53,573 bases of DNA from Pseudomonadales bacterium (GCA_028277965.1 JANQFF010000414.1:1-53573); one strand, 5' to 3'; shown: positions 27,976-37,103, numbered from the stretch's first letter. Notes: a model not told the origin generated them from the sequence alone. A program made the numbers and translations.

Positions 27976-29034
27976 TCAGGGTTGAATGACGACCGATGAC
28001 AGGCCTTTACAATCCGGGGCGTGGTCAATGGCGCGATTGATGTCTTCAAGGGAAAACACTCGGGTGTCGATCAGACTCATGTCCAGCACACCGCTCTCGA
28101 TCAACTGTATCAGCCGGGCCGGACAATCGGGGTTGTACATATACGAACCGACAATTTTCAGTTCCTTGATCAGCACGTTGGAGTACGACACAGGTATGGG
28201 TGCCCGCACGCCACCAACCCAGACGGCGCACCCGGCGTAGGCCAGACACCCGAGCGCTACTTCTGTTGATGAGGAATCGGGGGCTGCGGACGCGTCGACG
28301 CAGATATCCGCTCGTGATTCAACCTGGAGCAGTGCGTCGAGATCGGCTTCAGTATCGCCGATCAGGCGCAGGCAGGTGATCCTGGAATCGATTCTTTCAA
28401 CGTCGTCCAGCACGGCTTTATCGCGTCCGAGACCGATGACTTTCTTTGCTCCAAGAGCCAGCGCAATCATTGCGGTGCTTGCGCCGATATTGCCGGTGAT
28501 GCCGTTCACAACCAATGTCATTCCCGGCTGCCAGCTTCCTTTCAGGAGAGCGCCATAGGCAACCGTCAGGATGTTGAGGTGGGCGAGGGAGCCATGCTGG
28601 TCTTTCAGGGACGGGTCGATCTTTGCAACGCATTGCGCGGGATAACCGGCATACTCGGCAAATGATCCGTTCTTCCACTTATCGAGCAGCGGCCCCGCAC
28701 CGGGAGTGAGCCCAAACCAGCCGATCAGTATCTGCTCAGGGTCACGTCCGGGAGCATCATCGACAACGTGAGGGTTGCAGAACACGAAGTCACCTTCCTC
28801 GAAACCCACAACGTCTTTCCCAAATTGTTCGACGATGCCGACTGCCGATAAGCCGGGGGTATAGGGTATGGGTGGCGCGATGCGCGCCGCGTCCCCGCTG
28901 AACACCTCGTTTGTGTAAGACATCATGTGCGAGCTAAGGACGCGTACCACAACGCCGTCGGAGTGAGCTTCGGGTGCGGGTATGTCCCGGATCACCAGAG
29001 GTTCACCGAGGGTTTCCAGTCTTGCAGCTTTCAA
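27976..29034 (-). CDS. Medium-chain dehydrogenase/reductase (alcohol dehydrogenase-like)
   Basis: A 352-residue MDR-family oxidoreductase starting at TTG (MKAARLETLGEPLVIRDIPA) with AGAAGGGA upstream. The GroES-like N-terminal domain reads YTPGLSAVGIVEQFGKDVVG, followed by the Rossmann domain VVNGITGNIGASTAMIALAL with a glycine-rich NAD(P) loop. The usual Cys-His catalytic-zinc pattern and structural four-cysteine lobe are not evident, so it may be a zinc-independent member. The substrate cannot be predicted. It lies 17 bases downstream of the exonuclease III gene on the same strand. Confidence 0.82.
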   Translation of the reverse strand: MKAARLETLGEPLVIRDIPAPEAHSDGVVVRVLSSHMMSYTNEVFSGDAARIAPPIPYTPGLSAVGIVEQFGKDVVGFEEGDFVFCNPHVVDDAPGRDPEQILIGWFGLTPGAGPLLDKWKNGSFAEYAGYPAQCVAKIDPSLKDQHGSLAHLNILTVAYGALLKGSWQPGMTLVVNGITGNIGASTAMIALALGAKKVIGLGRDKAVLDDVERIDSRITCLRLIGDTEADLDALLQVESRADICVDASAAPDSSSTEVALGCLAYAGCAVWVGGVRAPIPVSYSNVLIKELKIVGSYMYNPDCPARLIQLIESGVLDMSLIDTRVFSLEDINRAIDHAPDCKGLSSVVIQP

Positions 29035-29051
29035 GTGGTCCCTTCTCTTAA

Positions 29052-29825
29052 TTACAGTGTCAGGTCAGCATAGACCGGCGCATGGTCTGACGCGGTCAGC
29101 CCGTCCTGCTTTTTCCGGTAGTCACGGTCAATAGCGACGGCTTCCACCTTTTCGACAATTCCGGCTGACCCGAGGATGAAATCGATCCTCAAGCCCTGTT
29201 TCCTGTGGAATGCGCCGCCCCGGTAATCCCACCAGGAAAACGCCTGTTCGTCGGGATGAAGGTGACGGTAAAGATCAGTCATCCCGGCATCCGCGAGGGC
29301 AGCGAGGCGGTCTCGTTCTGCGCGCGTGTGGAAGATGTCCTCTTCTCCGGTATCCGCTCGCCATGTATCCAGATCGGTTGGAACGATATTGAAGTCGCCA
29401 CACAGGACACGGGGCAGGTTATGGCCGTTGTGCCAGTGTTCGTTCAGCGAGTCGTACCATGACAGTTTGCCGGGGTAGTCGTCGTGTGAAACTGATTTTC
29501 CGTTGGGGCAGTAAACCGTCGTAAATTCGAAATTACCTTCCACGGTTGCGGTGATGAGCCGGGCTCCCCAGTCTGATTCACCCGGAAGTCCGGCCTGGGT
29601 GAGCTCGGTGGGTACGTTGCTGAGAATCGCCACCCCGTTCCAGCTCTTCTGTCCGTGAACGAGGGCGGTATAACCGAGGTCCTCAAAAAAGCCGTGCGGG
29701 AACTCTTCGTCCGTAATCTTCAGTTCCTGAAGACCGACCACATTGGGTTTTCGGTCGAGCAGCCAGAGCCTCATGAAGTCGAGGCGTGCTCTCAGCCCAT
29801 TCACATTCCAGGTAGCGATGCGCAT
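29052..29825 (-). CDS. xthA: Exodeoxyribonuclease III
   Basis: A 257-residue member of the ExoIII/AP-endonuclease family of base-excision repair. Motifs in order: RIATWNVNGLRARLDF, VVGLQELKITDEEFP (catalytic Glu), the loop VYCPNGKS, LCGDFNIVPTDLD (Asp/Asn), GLRIDFILGS and the terminal SDHAPVYADLTL with the catalytic His. Begins at ATG 29825. Could equally be named exoA; the family assignment is firm. Confidence 0.94.
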   Translation of the reverse strand: MRIATWNVNGLRARLDFMRLWLLDRKPNVVGLQELKITDEEFPHGFFEDLGYTALVHGQKSWNGVAILSNVPTELTQAGLPGESDWGARLITATVEGNFEFTTVYCPNGKSVSHDDYPGKLSWYDSLNEHWHNGHNLPRVLCGDFNIVPTDLDTWRADTGEEDIFHTRAERDRLAALADAGMTDLYRHLHPDEQAFSWWDYRGGAFHRKQGLRIDFILGSAGIVEKVEAVAIDRDYRKKQDGLTASDHAPVYADLTL

Positions 29826-29880
29826 CAGAAATCCGTTGCAGGAAAGCAGGCTACTCTAACCTGCCTCGCTGTTTCGCCGC

Positions 29881-29907
29881 AAAAAAACCCCGCCGAGGCG
29901 GGGTTTT
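29881..29907 (-). terminator. Intrinsic terminator of the PhoX-like gene
   Basis: CCCCGCC (29888-29894) pairs with GGCGGGG (29897-29903). On the plus strand it is preceded by seven A residues, i.e. a T-run when read from the minus strand. It lies just after the stop codon of the PhoX-family gene. Four T residues on the other side make it partly bidirectional. Confidence 0.85.
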
Positions 29908-29931
29908 CTGGCTTGAACGAAAGAGCGTCGA

Positions 29932-31599
29932 TCAGGGCTGGGTAGCCCTGGTGCGCATCCCTTTCAGTTCCTGACGGAACTTCCAGGTACCGATTTTGGG
30001 ACCACCAGCGTGCCTGATATCGAATTCCCAAACCGCGTCTCCCTGGCAGGTGTGCGGCGAGTCACTGGCACAAGCGAAATCCGGCGTGCCGTCTTCGTCG
30101 ACGTCGCGGTCGATATCCACGCTATCCGGATGCTGTACGGCAATCACGAACTTGCTGGGATGTCTAGGGTTGAACACCATGCCTGTAGCCTCAGCGCCGT
30201 CCACCTGAATGCTCATGAAATGATCGAGGGATTCGGCGATGCCGTCCATGTTGAGGTCGCGGGCGAACCACACATCGCCACCGACGTCATCACCATTGGG
30301 CTTGTCCTCGATGATGTAGACGTTGCCTTTGCCGTCGATGGCCAGATTGTCCGGCGCGCTGAGCGTGCCCGTTGTGGCTGGGAAGCCGAGGTTCCGCGGT
30401 GTATCGGTGCTGGCGAACTGGCGAACAAAGGCGCGATTGTTCCCCGGCAGCGGACGTGTTTCGATGGAAATGACTGCATCCTCGGAAGTTGTCGTTACAT
30501 AGAGCATCTCCAGGCCGTCCGGCGTCACACCGATGGTCATGTCTTCCGGGCGTCCGAATGGCAAGCCACCCACGTCGTCGGCCGCGACGCGGCCGGGGCG
30601 GATGTCTTCGTCGCGACAGGGATCGGCGGGATCGTCGGCGCCACAGTTGAGAACGCTCGGACCGAAGGGGCTGGTGACACCTTCCAGCGTTTCGCCGTTG
30701 GGGCCGGTGATGGGTACCCATCGCGCCCAGCCGAAGCGGGATGCGAGAACCGCGGGGGCGTCGTTGCCTGTTTCGCTGTCGTTCCAGTTTTCAACGACGT
30801 TTCCGGTGTAGTTGTCGCCTACCAGCACGAAGGTCTGGCCACCACCAGCAATGTCACCTGCTTTTGTCAGTACCAGCTTGTAGATGGATCCAGAGCGGTC
30901 CTCGTCGATGAAGTAGATTACTTTTCTAGGCTGCTTGACGCTGAAATTGATCCCTTCGTGGGACACGCTGGCAATACTGGTCAACACTCTCCAGTCGGAT
31001 CCTTCCAGAAGCTGTGAGCCCCCGGCTACCGGATCGACGGGTGACGCCATGGGATTCAGGATTTCCACCACTCGGCCAAGGCCGGACCACTCTTCCGCGG
31101 CGATGACGGTCCCCCAGGGTGTCCAGCGTGCGGGGTCGAAGGCGCCGAAGTCGTTTTCCCACATGTCGTCCCTGGTGGAACGTGAGCCGTCCGGACCAGC
31201 GCCCTGTTGGTCACCGGAGAAGATCAGGGTATTCGTGTCGTCCTCGATAGAATAGCGGGACACACCAGCGCCGACTGGTGTCTCGTGAGGGATGAAGATG
31301 TATTTGCCGGTAGGATCGAAAGCAAGCATGTCGAACATGGTGGTTGCCGTACCCACACCGGGGACCCGTTGCACGGATTGGTTAAAGTCGGCTTCGATCT
31401 CCTGCATGCTGGTCAGATTGCGGTACCTAAGCCCCGCCGGTACCTGCCAGGGAGAATTGAGTTCGTTGATGTGATTGGGTGATGCCACGGCTGACGACTG
31501 GGTCAGCGGGACAAAGTACGGCTTCGTACCGGCGATGGCTGTCAGTGACATAGCCAGGGCCAGCGTTCCCGCCGCTAAGTGCTTCGCGGTAAATTTCAT
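29932..31599 (-). CDS. Secreted PhoX-family (DUF839) protein
   Basis: A 555-residue exported protein starting MKFTAKHLAAGTLALAMSLT with a Sec-type signal peptide ending near residue 24. There is no twin-arginine motif, unlike classic PhoX, which is Tat-exported. A beta-propeller-like body contains WGTVIAAEEWSG, RKVIYFIDEDRSGSIYKLV, GRPEDMTIGVTPDGLEMLYV and LSAPDNLAIDGKGNVYIIED, typical of the DUF839/PhoX superfamily. PhoX enzymes are calcium/iron phosphatases; whether this one is a phosphatase is not shown by sequence. It is downstream of a two-heme exported protein on the same strand. Confidence 0.75.
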   Translation of the reverse strand: MKFTAKHLAAGTLALAMSLTAIAGTKPYFVPLTQSSAVASPNHINELNSPWQVPAGLRYRNLTSMQEIEADFNQSVQRVPGVGTATTMFDMLAFDPTGKYIFIPHETPVGAGVSRYSIEDDTNTLIFSGDQQGAGPDGSRSTRDDMWENDFGAFDPARWTPWGTVIAAEEWSGLGRVVEILNPMASPVDPVAGGSQLLEGSDWRVLTSIASVSHEGINFSVKQPRKVIYFIDEDRSGSIYKLVLTKAGDIAGGGQTFVLVGDNYTGNVVENWNDSETGNDAPAVLASRFGWARWVPITGPNGETLEGVTSPFGPSVLNCGADDPADPCRDEDIRPGRVAADDVGGLPFGRPEDMTIGVTPDGLEMLYVTTTSEDAVISIETRPLPGNNRAFVRQFASTDTPRNLGFPATTGTLSAPDNLAIDGKGNVYIIEDKPNGDDVGGDVWFARDLNMDGIAESLDHFMSIQVDGAEATGMVFNPRHPSKFVIAVQHPDSVDIDRDVDEDGTPDFACASDSPHTCQGDAVWEFDIRHAGGPKIGTWKFRQELKGMRTRATQP

Positions 31600-31729
31600 T
31601 GATACTCCTATGTGCCCCCCTCGGGCTTTGTTTATGGTCGTGTGGCCAGGAGCCGCACGCCCGAAGGATGTTTGCAAGGCAATGTGACGGACGGGTAACA
31701 GTTACGTGTCAGTTACGTGAATTACTTTG

Positions 31730-33460
31730 TTAACGTTTGGTTACACTGGAGGCAGACAGCTGTGATCGGGTGGCCGCGGACCCCGGCGGGGTAGTTGCCC
31801 AGTCGAGACGGATGTCCCATGTGAAGAACTTGTCTGCAGGAAGGGTGGGGGAAGTATCGTTATCTACCTGCTGATAGACGTTTTTTGGGGGCTGCACGGT
31901 GGCGTCGCGCCCATACAGGTAGTCCTGTTCCGCAACGATGGTGCGGTATGCCTTGTTGAGCATCAGTGCTCGTTCGCGCGAGGGAGTGATCAGGTCGTAA
32001 ACATCTGCCGCGCTGTTCAGCGCGTCCTGGTTCACCTTGCCCTGTTGCGTGAACCACTTCGCGTACATCTCCGGGTTGCTGCGGAATTCGCCACCGCCTC
32101 CCACACGCTCGAGGTAGGTGGCAATCTCACCCCGGCTTTCGCCCATGTTGGGAGCGTCCGGCATGCCTTTCAGGTCGATGTACTTCCAGCCTGCGGCGCC
32201 GTCCACCTTTCGCGGGAACGCGAAGGTCTTGTCGATGGTGGCGCCGATAGAGGTGTGGCAGCCCATGCAGAACAGGTTTTCCTCGTAAGTCAGCGTACGC
32301 AGCCTCCCATCCACACCTTCGATGAAACCCTGCACCGACCAGCCGAAACCATTGTCGAGGCCATGGTCCCCGACCAGCTTGTAGCGCGGTAGCTGTCCCT
32401 GTTCCTTGGCCATGTTTTCGAGATCGTACTCGCGCCCATACATGGGCTTGGTATAGCCGCGCCATTTACGCATGTAACGTACTTCCTTCATGCGGGTAGA
32501 AACGCCGATCTCACCTTGTTCGCCGATCCCGACGTAGCGAACCGTATGCAGGAACTCTGTTCCTTCCGGGTACAGGTAATCGTCAGCAAACCAGGCCTCC
32601 GCAGCGCCAACCCACTTGTTCGTCACGGTGATCTCATCGATAAGGGTGAGTCTGCCGTCGCCATTGAGGTCTTTTCCTACCATGGCTTCATCCAATGGGA
32701 GAGAGGTAATACGGTCGAAGCCCTTCAGGCGCGCTTCCGCAATGGCCAGATTGGCTTTGTAGATGTCTGCGGAGTACTTCCCGTCGTGGTCGGTGCGGAA
32801 CGGTTCGGCCAGACGGATCATCACGTCGTCGGTGGAACCGTTGGTGGGCCAGAACGTACTGGGCAGGGGCTTGTAGTTGAACGCAACCCAGTGACTACCG
32901 TCTTTTGCAAATCCGTTCGCTTCGAAGGCACCCGGACCGAGATGCAGATTGTCGAGATCAGGGATCCAACCACCGAACTCCGCTTCGCGCAGGCGCGGTG
33001 CGAGTTCCGAATAGTTGTCCTCGTTCACCCAGGCGGTGATTTCAGCGTCACTGATTTTCGCCACGGCGTCACTGCGGTCCTCGAACAGGTTGTGCCAGTG
33101 ATTCGTGAGTCCAACGTCGCTGAAAGCGTATTCGAGTTGCAGGACGCCGTCGTTCATCTGGTTTTCGCGTCCCGGCTGCCAGTTCTGATGGCATACGTAA
33201 CACGGATTGAACTCGCCGACAGTCTCGGTGTAACACTGAGGCGGTATCGGCGCCTCGTCGTTGAAGTTGGTGATTTTGGGGTGCAGCTCAGGAATCACGG
33301 TGGTGATGACACCGCGCTGCTGTTTTAACTGATCCACGATCTGCTCGTGATAGGGCTTTGGTTCTCCAGCGATAGCCTGGGGTATGAGACCAGGCAGTCC
33401 CCAGGCGATCAAAGGCAAGGCACAGAGCTGGAATAAAGTGGACATTTGGGTGCGACGCAT
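31730..33460 (-). CDS. Exported two-heme cytochrome with EF-hand-like loop
   Basis: A 576-residue protein. The start at MRRTQMSTLF gives a signal peptide ending near IAG (residue 32); a longer frame is open upstream but less signal-like. Two c-type heme sites are present: CYVCH at 87-91 and CMGCH at 398-402. A calcium-binding EF-hand-type loop, DLNGDGRLTLIDE, is at 264-276. The long segments between the hemes match no family I recognise. It is periplasmic and presumably involved in electron transfer. It lies upstream of the PhoX-like gene and is divergent from the VOC/quinohemoprotein pair. Confidence 0.78.
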   Translation of the reverse strand: MRRTQMSTLFQLCALPLIAWGLPGLIPQAIAGEPKPYHEQIVDQLKQQRGVITTVIPELHPKITNFNDEAPIPPQCYTETVGEFNPCYVCHQNWQPGRENQMNDGVLQLEYAFSDVGLTNHWHNLFEDRSDAVAKISDAEITAWVNEDNYSELAPRLREAEFGGWIPDLDNLHLGPGAFEANGFAKDGSHWVAFNYKPLPSTFWPTNGSTDDVMIRLAEPFRTDHDGKYSADIYKANLAIAEARLKGFDRITSLPLDEAMVGKDLNGDGRLTLIDEITVTNKWVGAAEAWFADDYLYPEGTEFLHTVRYVGIGEQGEIGVSTRMKEVRYMRKWRGYTKPMYGREYDLENMAKEQGQLPRYKLVGDHGLDNGFGWSVQGFIEGVDGRLRTLTYEENLFCMGCHTSIGATIDKTFAFPRKVDGAAGWKYIDLKGMPDAPNMGESRGEIATYLERVGGGGEFRSNPEMYAKWFTQQGKVNQDALNSAADVYDLITPSRERALMLNKAYRTIVAEQDYLYGRDATVQPPKNVYQQVDNDTSPTLPADKFFTWDIRLDWATTPPGSAATRSQLSASSVTKR

Positions 33461-33571
33461 TGCAGAGACCTTTTTCCGGGATAACCAAGGGATCTCGCAA
33501 GCTAGCAACGGGGTGTTAAAGAATGGTGACGCCGATCCCCCATCGGGTCGTTTTTCTCTTATGGACTTAAA

Positions 33572-33591
33572 AACAGTCAATGCAGACTGTT
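33572..33591. promoter_or_regulatory. Inverted repeat in divergent promoter region, candidate operator
   Basis: AACAGTC and GACTGTT (perfect 7-bp arms, six-base spacer) lie 44 bases before the VOC start codon, in the 174-base region between two divergent gene sets. Size and place fit a dimeric repressor site. No regulator gene is adjacent. Confidence 0.4.
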
Positions 33592-33634
33592 AAAGTACCG
33601 GTCACTAGAGAACATCAGCTGAAGGGAGAAACCG

Positions 33635-34162
33635 ATGACCATGTTGGAGCGCTACGACTTTTTTCAGGAAGCGTACCTAGTCAACGATGTGGAGGAAGCC
33701 TGCCACAAGTGGAACAAACTGTACCGGGCAGGGCCTTTTGTGGTGGTGCCTCATCACAAAACGGATACCTTCATGTACCGCGGCACCGATCAGGAAGCCG
33801 ATGTCAGTTACGCGTTCGGCTACCTTGGAAACATGATGATCCAGTTTATTCAGCAGCACGATGACACCCCATCGATCTACCGGGACATGTACGGTCCGGG
33901 CGAAGAAGGGTTTCACCACGTGGGTGTGCTGGTGAACAACTACGAAGAAGAAAAGCAGCGCATCATGGATATGGGTTTCGAACTCGCCTGTGAGTTACAT
34001 GCCGACAACGTGGATGCGTGCTACATCGATACGCGCTCCACCAGCGGCGGTTTCACCGAACTGCACGACGATCCGATACATATCCTGCAGAGTTTTGCGA
34101 GCTGGAAGCGGGCACACGAGTTATACCGTCCGGGTGACCCGGCGATCATGCCGCGTCCCTGA
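33635..34162 (+). CDS. VOC (glyoxalase-fold) family protein
   Basis: A 175-residue protein starting at ATG 33635 with GAAGGGAG upstream. The paired beta-alpha-beta modules of the vicinal-oxygen-chelate fold are visible: EAYLVNDVEEACHKWNKLY at the start and EGFHHVGVLVNNYEEEKQRI at mid-length. Potential metal ligands include the FHHVGV histidines and the Glu in GGFTELHDD. VOC proteins include lyases, isomerases and extradiol dioxygenases, and the activity here is unknown. The next gene starts one base after its stop, so the two are co-expressed. Confidence 0.8.
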   Translation: MTMLERYDFFQEAYLVNDVEEACHKWNKLYRAGPFVVVPHHKTDTFMYRGTDQEADVSYAFGYLGNMMIQFIQQHDDTPSIYRDMYGPGEEGFHHVGVLVNNYEEEKQRIMDMGFELACELHADNVDACYIDTRSTSGGFTELHDDPIHILQSFASWKRAHELYRPGDPAIMPRP

Positions 34163-34163
34163 G

Positions 34164-35939
34164 TTGAGATTTTCTCTCATTCTGGCAGCAGCGTTTTCGC
34201 TGCAGCCAGCCATGGCCGCCGAAAGAGGGTTCGACCCGCAAGCTGCGTTTGAACAGCGTTGCATGACTTGTCATGACGGTAGCGTTCCCCGAGCGGTCCA
34301 CCAGGTTAAGTTTCAGATTCTTGGCAGCAAAACAATTCTCGCTGCGATGACCGATGGACCAATGCGCGAACACGCGGTTGGACTATCGCCAGATGAGGTT
34401 CAGATTCTCGCGAGCCATCTGGGCGGTGTAAGCGCACCTGGCGCGCCGGTTCTTCGCTGCGAAGCTCCAACCATTCCACGTGTAGAACCGGTCATTCATG
34501 GCTGGAGTCTGACTGGCAAAGGGACACGCTTTATCACCTCGGACGTTGCAGGGCTCGACACGCAAGATGTACGTGAGCTTCAGTTGGATTGGGTATTTGC
34601 CTATCCGGGTGCGTCTCGAGCCCGCAGCCAGCCCGTCCCGTACGGGGATGCCGTGCTGGTGGGCAGCCAGGGTGGAACTGTTTACGCGCTGGACCTGGAG
34701 ACGGGTTGTGCATACTGGGAATTCAACGCGTCTGCTGAAGTCCGCAGCGCGCTTGCCGTGGAACCGGACGGGACACAGGCGTACTTCGGAGACATCAATG
34801 GGCGTGTCTACGCGATCGATCCCACCGACGGCAGCCTCATCTGGGCAGCTCTCGCTGATCCCCATCCGGATGTCACCCTAACCGGCTCCCCGCGGTTACA
34901 TAAGGACAAGGTGTACATACCTTTGTCGTCATCAGAATGGGCCAGCGCCGCCGATCCGGCTTATCCCTGTTGTACGTTCAGAGGCGGCGTGGCGGCATTC
35001 AGCACAGTCGAAGGTAAACATCTCTGGACTGCGTACAGCATTCCTGATGAACCAGAAGCGAGAAGTTCACCCGCTGGATATCACCCTGCAGGGGCGCCCG
35101 TGTGGAATACGCCAACTCTCGATGTAAAACGTAATCTTCTCTACGTGGGCACAGGCGAGGCATACACCTCACCGGCAGCCGATGCGAGCGATGCGGTTCT
35201 GGCCTTTGATCTCGATACAGGTGAGCGTATCTGGGCGTACCAGTCGATCAGCGGGGATGCGTGGAATATGGCGTGTTTCATCGGAGGTGGGGTCAACTGT
35301 CCGGAGGAGGACGGACCCGATCTCGATATCGGCGCGCCCCCCATGCTGGTGTCTGTTGATGGTCGCGATCTGGTCATCGCGGGGCAGAAGTCCGGAGATG
35401 TTTTTGCGCTGGACCCGGCAGATGGGCGCCTTGTCTGGAAGAAGCGGATCGGTCGGGGAGGGTTTGCCGGTGGCATTCACTGGGGGATGGCAACGGACAA
35501 TAACCGGATATACGCCCCGAATGCCGATACGGTGTTTACAGGCCGGTTTACCGGACCTCGCAAACCGGGGCTGTTTGCGCTCAACCCAACCGATGGTGAG
35601 ATCCTCTGGTATACACCCGCGCCGGATGTGTGCGCGGAGGAAGACAAACCCGCGTGCGACCCAGGCCTCTCAGCGGCGGTGACCGCTATCCCGGGTGTTG
35701 TTTTTGCCGGGGCATTTGACGGACACCTGCGTGCTTATGACACCGAAACGGGAGAGGTTCTCTGGGACTTCGATACCAACCGGACCTTCGAGTCAGTTTC
35801 CGGAGAAGTGGCCCAAGGTGGAAGCATCGAGTCTGACGGCCCGGTGGTTTATCGGGGCCGGGTACTCGTCAATTCCGGGTACCTCTTCGGTGACCGGATG
35901 CCGGGAAACGCGCTGCTGGTCTTCTCGGTTCCAAACTAA
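34164..35939 (+). CDS. PQQ-dependent quinohemoprotein dehydrogenase, polyvinyl-alcohol-dehydrogenase-like
   Basis: A 591-residue exported protein. The start is TTG 34164, one base after the VOC stop, giving the signal peptide MRFSLILAAAFSLQPAMA. An N-terminal cytochrome c domain has CMTCH at 33-37. An eight-bladed PQQ propeller follows, with repeated blades such as GGTVYALDLETGCAYWEF, GRVYAIDPTDGSLIWAA and GDVFALDPADGRLVWKK. Cytochrome first, propeller second is the order of polyvinyl alcohol dehydrogenase (cytochrome) rather than of methanol or ethanol dehydrogenases, which carry a C-terminal heme if any. It probably oxidises an alcohol in the periplasm; the substrate is unknown. Confidence 0.82.
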   Translation: MRFSLILAAAFSLQPAMAAERGFDPQAAFEQRCMTCHDGSVPRAVHQVKFQILGSKTILAAMTDGPMREHAVGLSPDEVQILASHLGGVSAPGAPVLRCEAPTIPRVEPVIHGWSLTGKGTRFITSDVAGLDTQDVRELQLDWVFAYPGASRARSQPVPYGDAVLVGSQGGTVYALDLETGCAYWEFNASAEVRSALAVEPDGTQAYFGDINGRVYAIDPTDGSLIWAALADPHPDVTLTGSPRLHKDKVYIPLSSSEWASAADPAYPCCTFRGGVAAFSTVEGKHLWTAYSIPDEPEARSSPAGYHPAGAPVWNTPTLDVKRNLLYVGTGEAYTSPAADASDAVLAFDLDTGERIWAYQSISGDAWNMACFIGGGVNCPEEDGPDLDIGAPPMLVSVDGRDLVIAGQKSGDVFALDPADGRLVWKKRIGRGGFAGGIHWGMATDNNRIYAPNADTVFTGRFTGPRKPGLFALNPTDGEILWYTPAPDVCAEEDKPACDPGLSAAVTAIPGVVFAGAFDGHLRAYDTETGEVLWDFDTNRTFESVSGEVAQGGSIESDGPVVYRGRVLVNSGYLFGDRMPGNALLVFSVPN

Positions 35940-35940
35940 C

Positions 35941-36015
35941 CTCTGTAGGAGCGGTTTCAGCCGCGATTGGTGAATCCCGGTAGATGCAATCGCGGCTGAA
36001 GCCGCTCCTACAGAG
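35941..36015. repeat. REP-like pair between converging genes
   Basis: The left arm 35941-35968 and the right arm 35988-36015 face each other across about 19 bases, directly between the stop codons of the quinohemoprotein and the luciferase-like gene. Confidence 0.9.
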
Positions 36016-36026
36016 GTAGAGATGGT

Positions 36027-37103
36027 TTACAAGTGTGCCACCTTCGGCAGCACTTCCTCTTTCAGCAGAGACAGTGAATTCAGCCACGCCTCGGTGTTTT
36101 CCATGTAGTCGAAACCAAGCACCAGGAGACACCCGAAGCCGCCGACGTTCTCCTGCATCGTTGCGATTTTCTCTGCGACCGTATCGGGAGACCCAACAAT
36201 CCAGTTGTGTTGCGCGCAGTATTCCGGAGAGATATCGGAATCGGGGACATCCTCGTTGTGTTTGAGGAATTCCCAGAAACCAAAATTGTTCAGCAGCGGC
36301 AGGAAGTACTCGCTGTACATCCTCCCCATGTGTGACTCAACAGACAGCTTCCAGGCTTCCTCGTCTGTCTCAGCGACAAACACCTCGCGCACCATGCGCC
36401 ATTCGGACCGGTCCGGGATGCGGTTGGCTCGCGCCGCTCCTTCCTCGACGGCGTCCCAGTGACTGGCAACGTAAGCCGGGTTGAGATTGAGGCTCATGGG
36501 TATGAAGCCGTTCTCGCCAGCGATCTTGAGTGTGTCGGAACCTTTGCTCAGACCCGCCACACCAATTGGCGGATGAGGATCCTGCAGGGGTTTCAGGTGA
36601 GGATGGAGAAGGCCGAACATCTCTTCGGGCAGGGTGACGGTCCAATAGTCGCCCTCATAGGTAAATGGCTCGTCAGCGTCCCAGAGCTTGAGAATGATAT
36701 CGAGCGCTTCCCGGGTCATGTCACGGTTGGCGCCGCTCTCCCCATCGACGTTGAACATCGCCCAGTCGGAGGGCAGGCCGGAAGCTGCAACACCAAAATT
36801 CAGGCGTCCGTTGGACAGGTGGTCGAGGGTTGCGACCCGGTTCGCAAGCTCCGCCGGGTGGTGGTAAGGCAGCAGAAAACCTCCGGGACCCAGGCGGATC
36901 TGTTCAGTCTGCGTCAGAGCCTGGGCGACCAGCAGGTCGGGTGACGGATTGGGTTCCCAGATGGACGTGTGGTGCTCACCAAACCACGCCTCCTGGAATC
37001 CGAGCTGGTCTATGTGACGGATGACCTCGAGATCCCATTCCTGACCCTCGCGTATGCCACGTTCGGGTGGGTGTGACGGCATGGTGAAATAGCCGAGTTC
37101 CAT
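36027..37103 (-). CDS. Luciferase-like (LLM class) flavin-dependent monooxygenase
   Basis: A 358-residue protein starting MELGYFTMPSHPPER; the frame is open further upstream but runs through the terminator before the gene. The bacterial-luciferase-fold motifs are clear: FQEAWFGEHHTSIWEPNPSP, LGPGGFLLPYHHPAELANRV and LDHLSNGRLNFGVAASGLPS. IVGSPDTVAEKIATM lies near the C-terminus. These enzymes use FMNH2 from a separate reductase to oxygenate diverse substrates, with limonene- and alkanal-monooxygenase relatives. No reductase is adjacent. Confidence 0.86.
   Translation of the reverse strand: MELGYFTMPSHPPERGIREGQEWDLEVIRHIDQLGFQEAWFGEHHTSIWEPNPSPDLLVAQALTQTEQIRLGPGGFLLPYHHPAELANRVATLDHLSNGRLNFGVAASGLPSDWAMFNVDGESGANRDMTREALDIILKLWDADEPFTYEGDYWTVTLPEEMFGLLHPHLKPLQDPHPPIGVAGLSKGSDTLKIAGENGFIPMSLNLNPAYVASHWDAVEEGAARANRIPDRSEWRMVREVFVAETDEEAWKLSVESHMGRMYSEYFLPLLNNFGFWEFLKHNEDVPDSDISPEYCAQHNWIVGSPDTVAEKIATMQENVGGFGCLLVLGFDYMENTEAWLNSLSLLKEEVLPKVAHL

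Noticed and set aside
30010-31017. Long plus-strand open frame opposite the PhoX-like gene (335 codons)
   Set aside because: No ribosome-binding site or motif; the opposite strand has a signal peptide, family motifs and a terminator.
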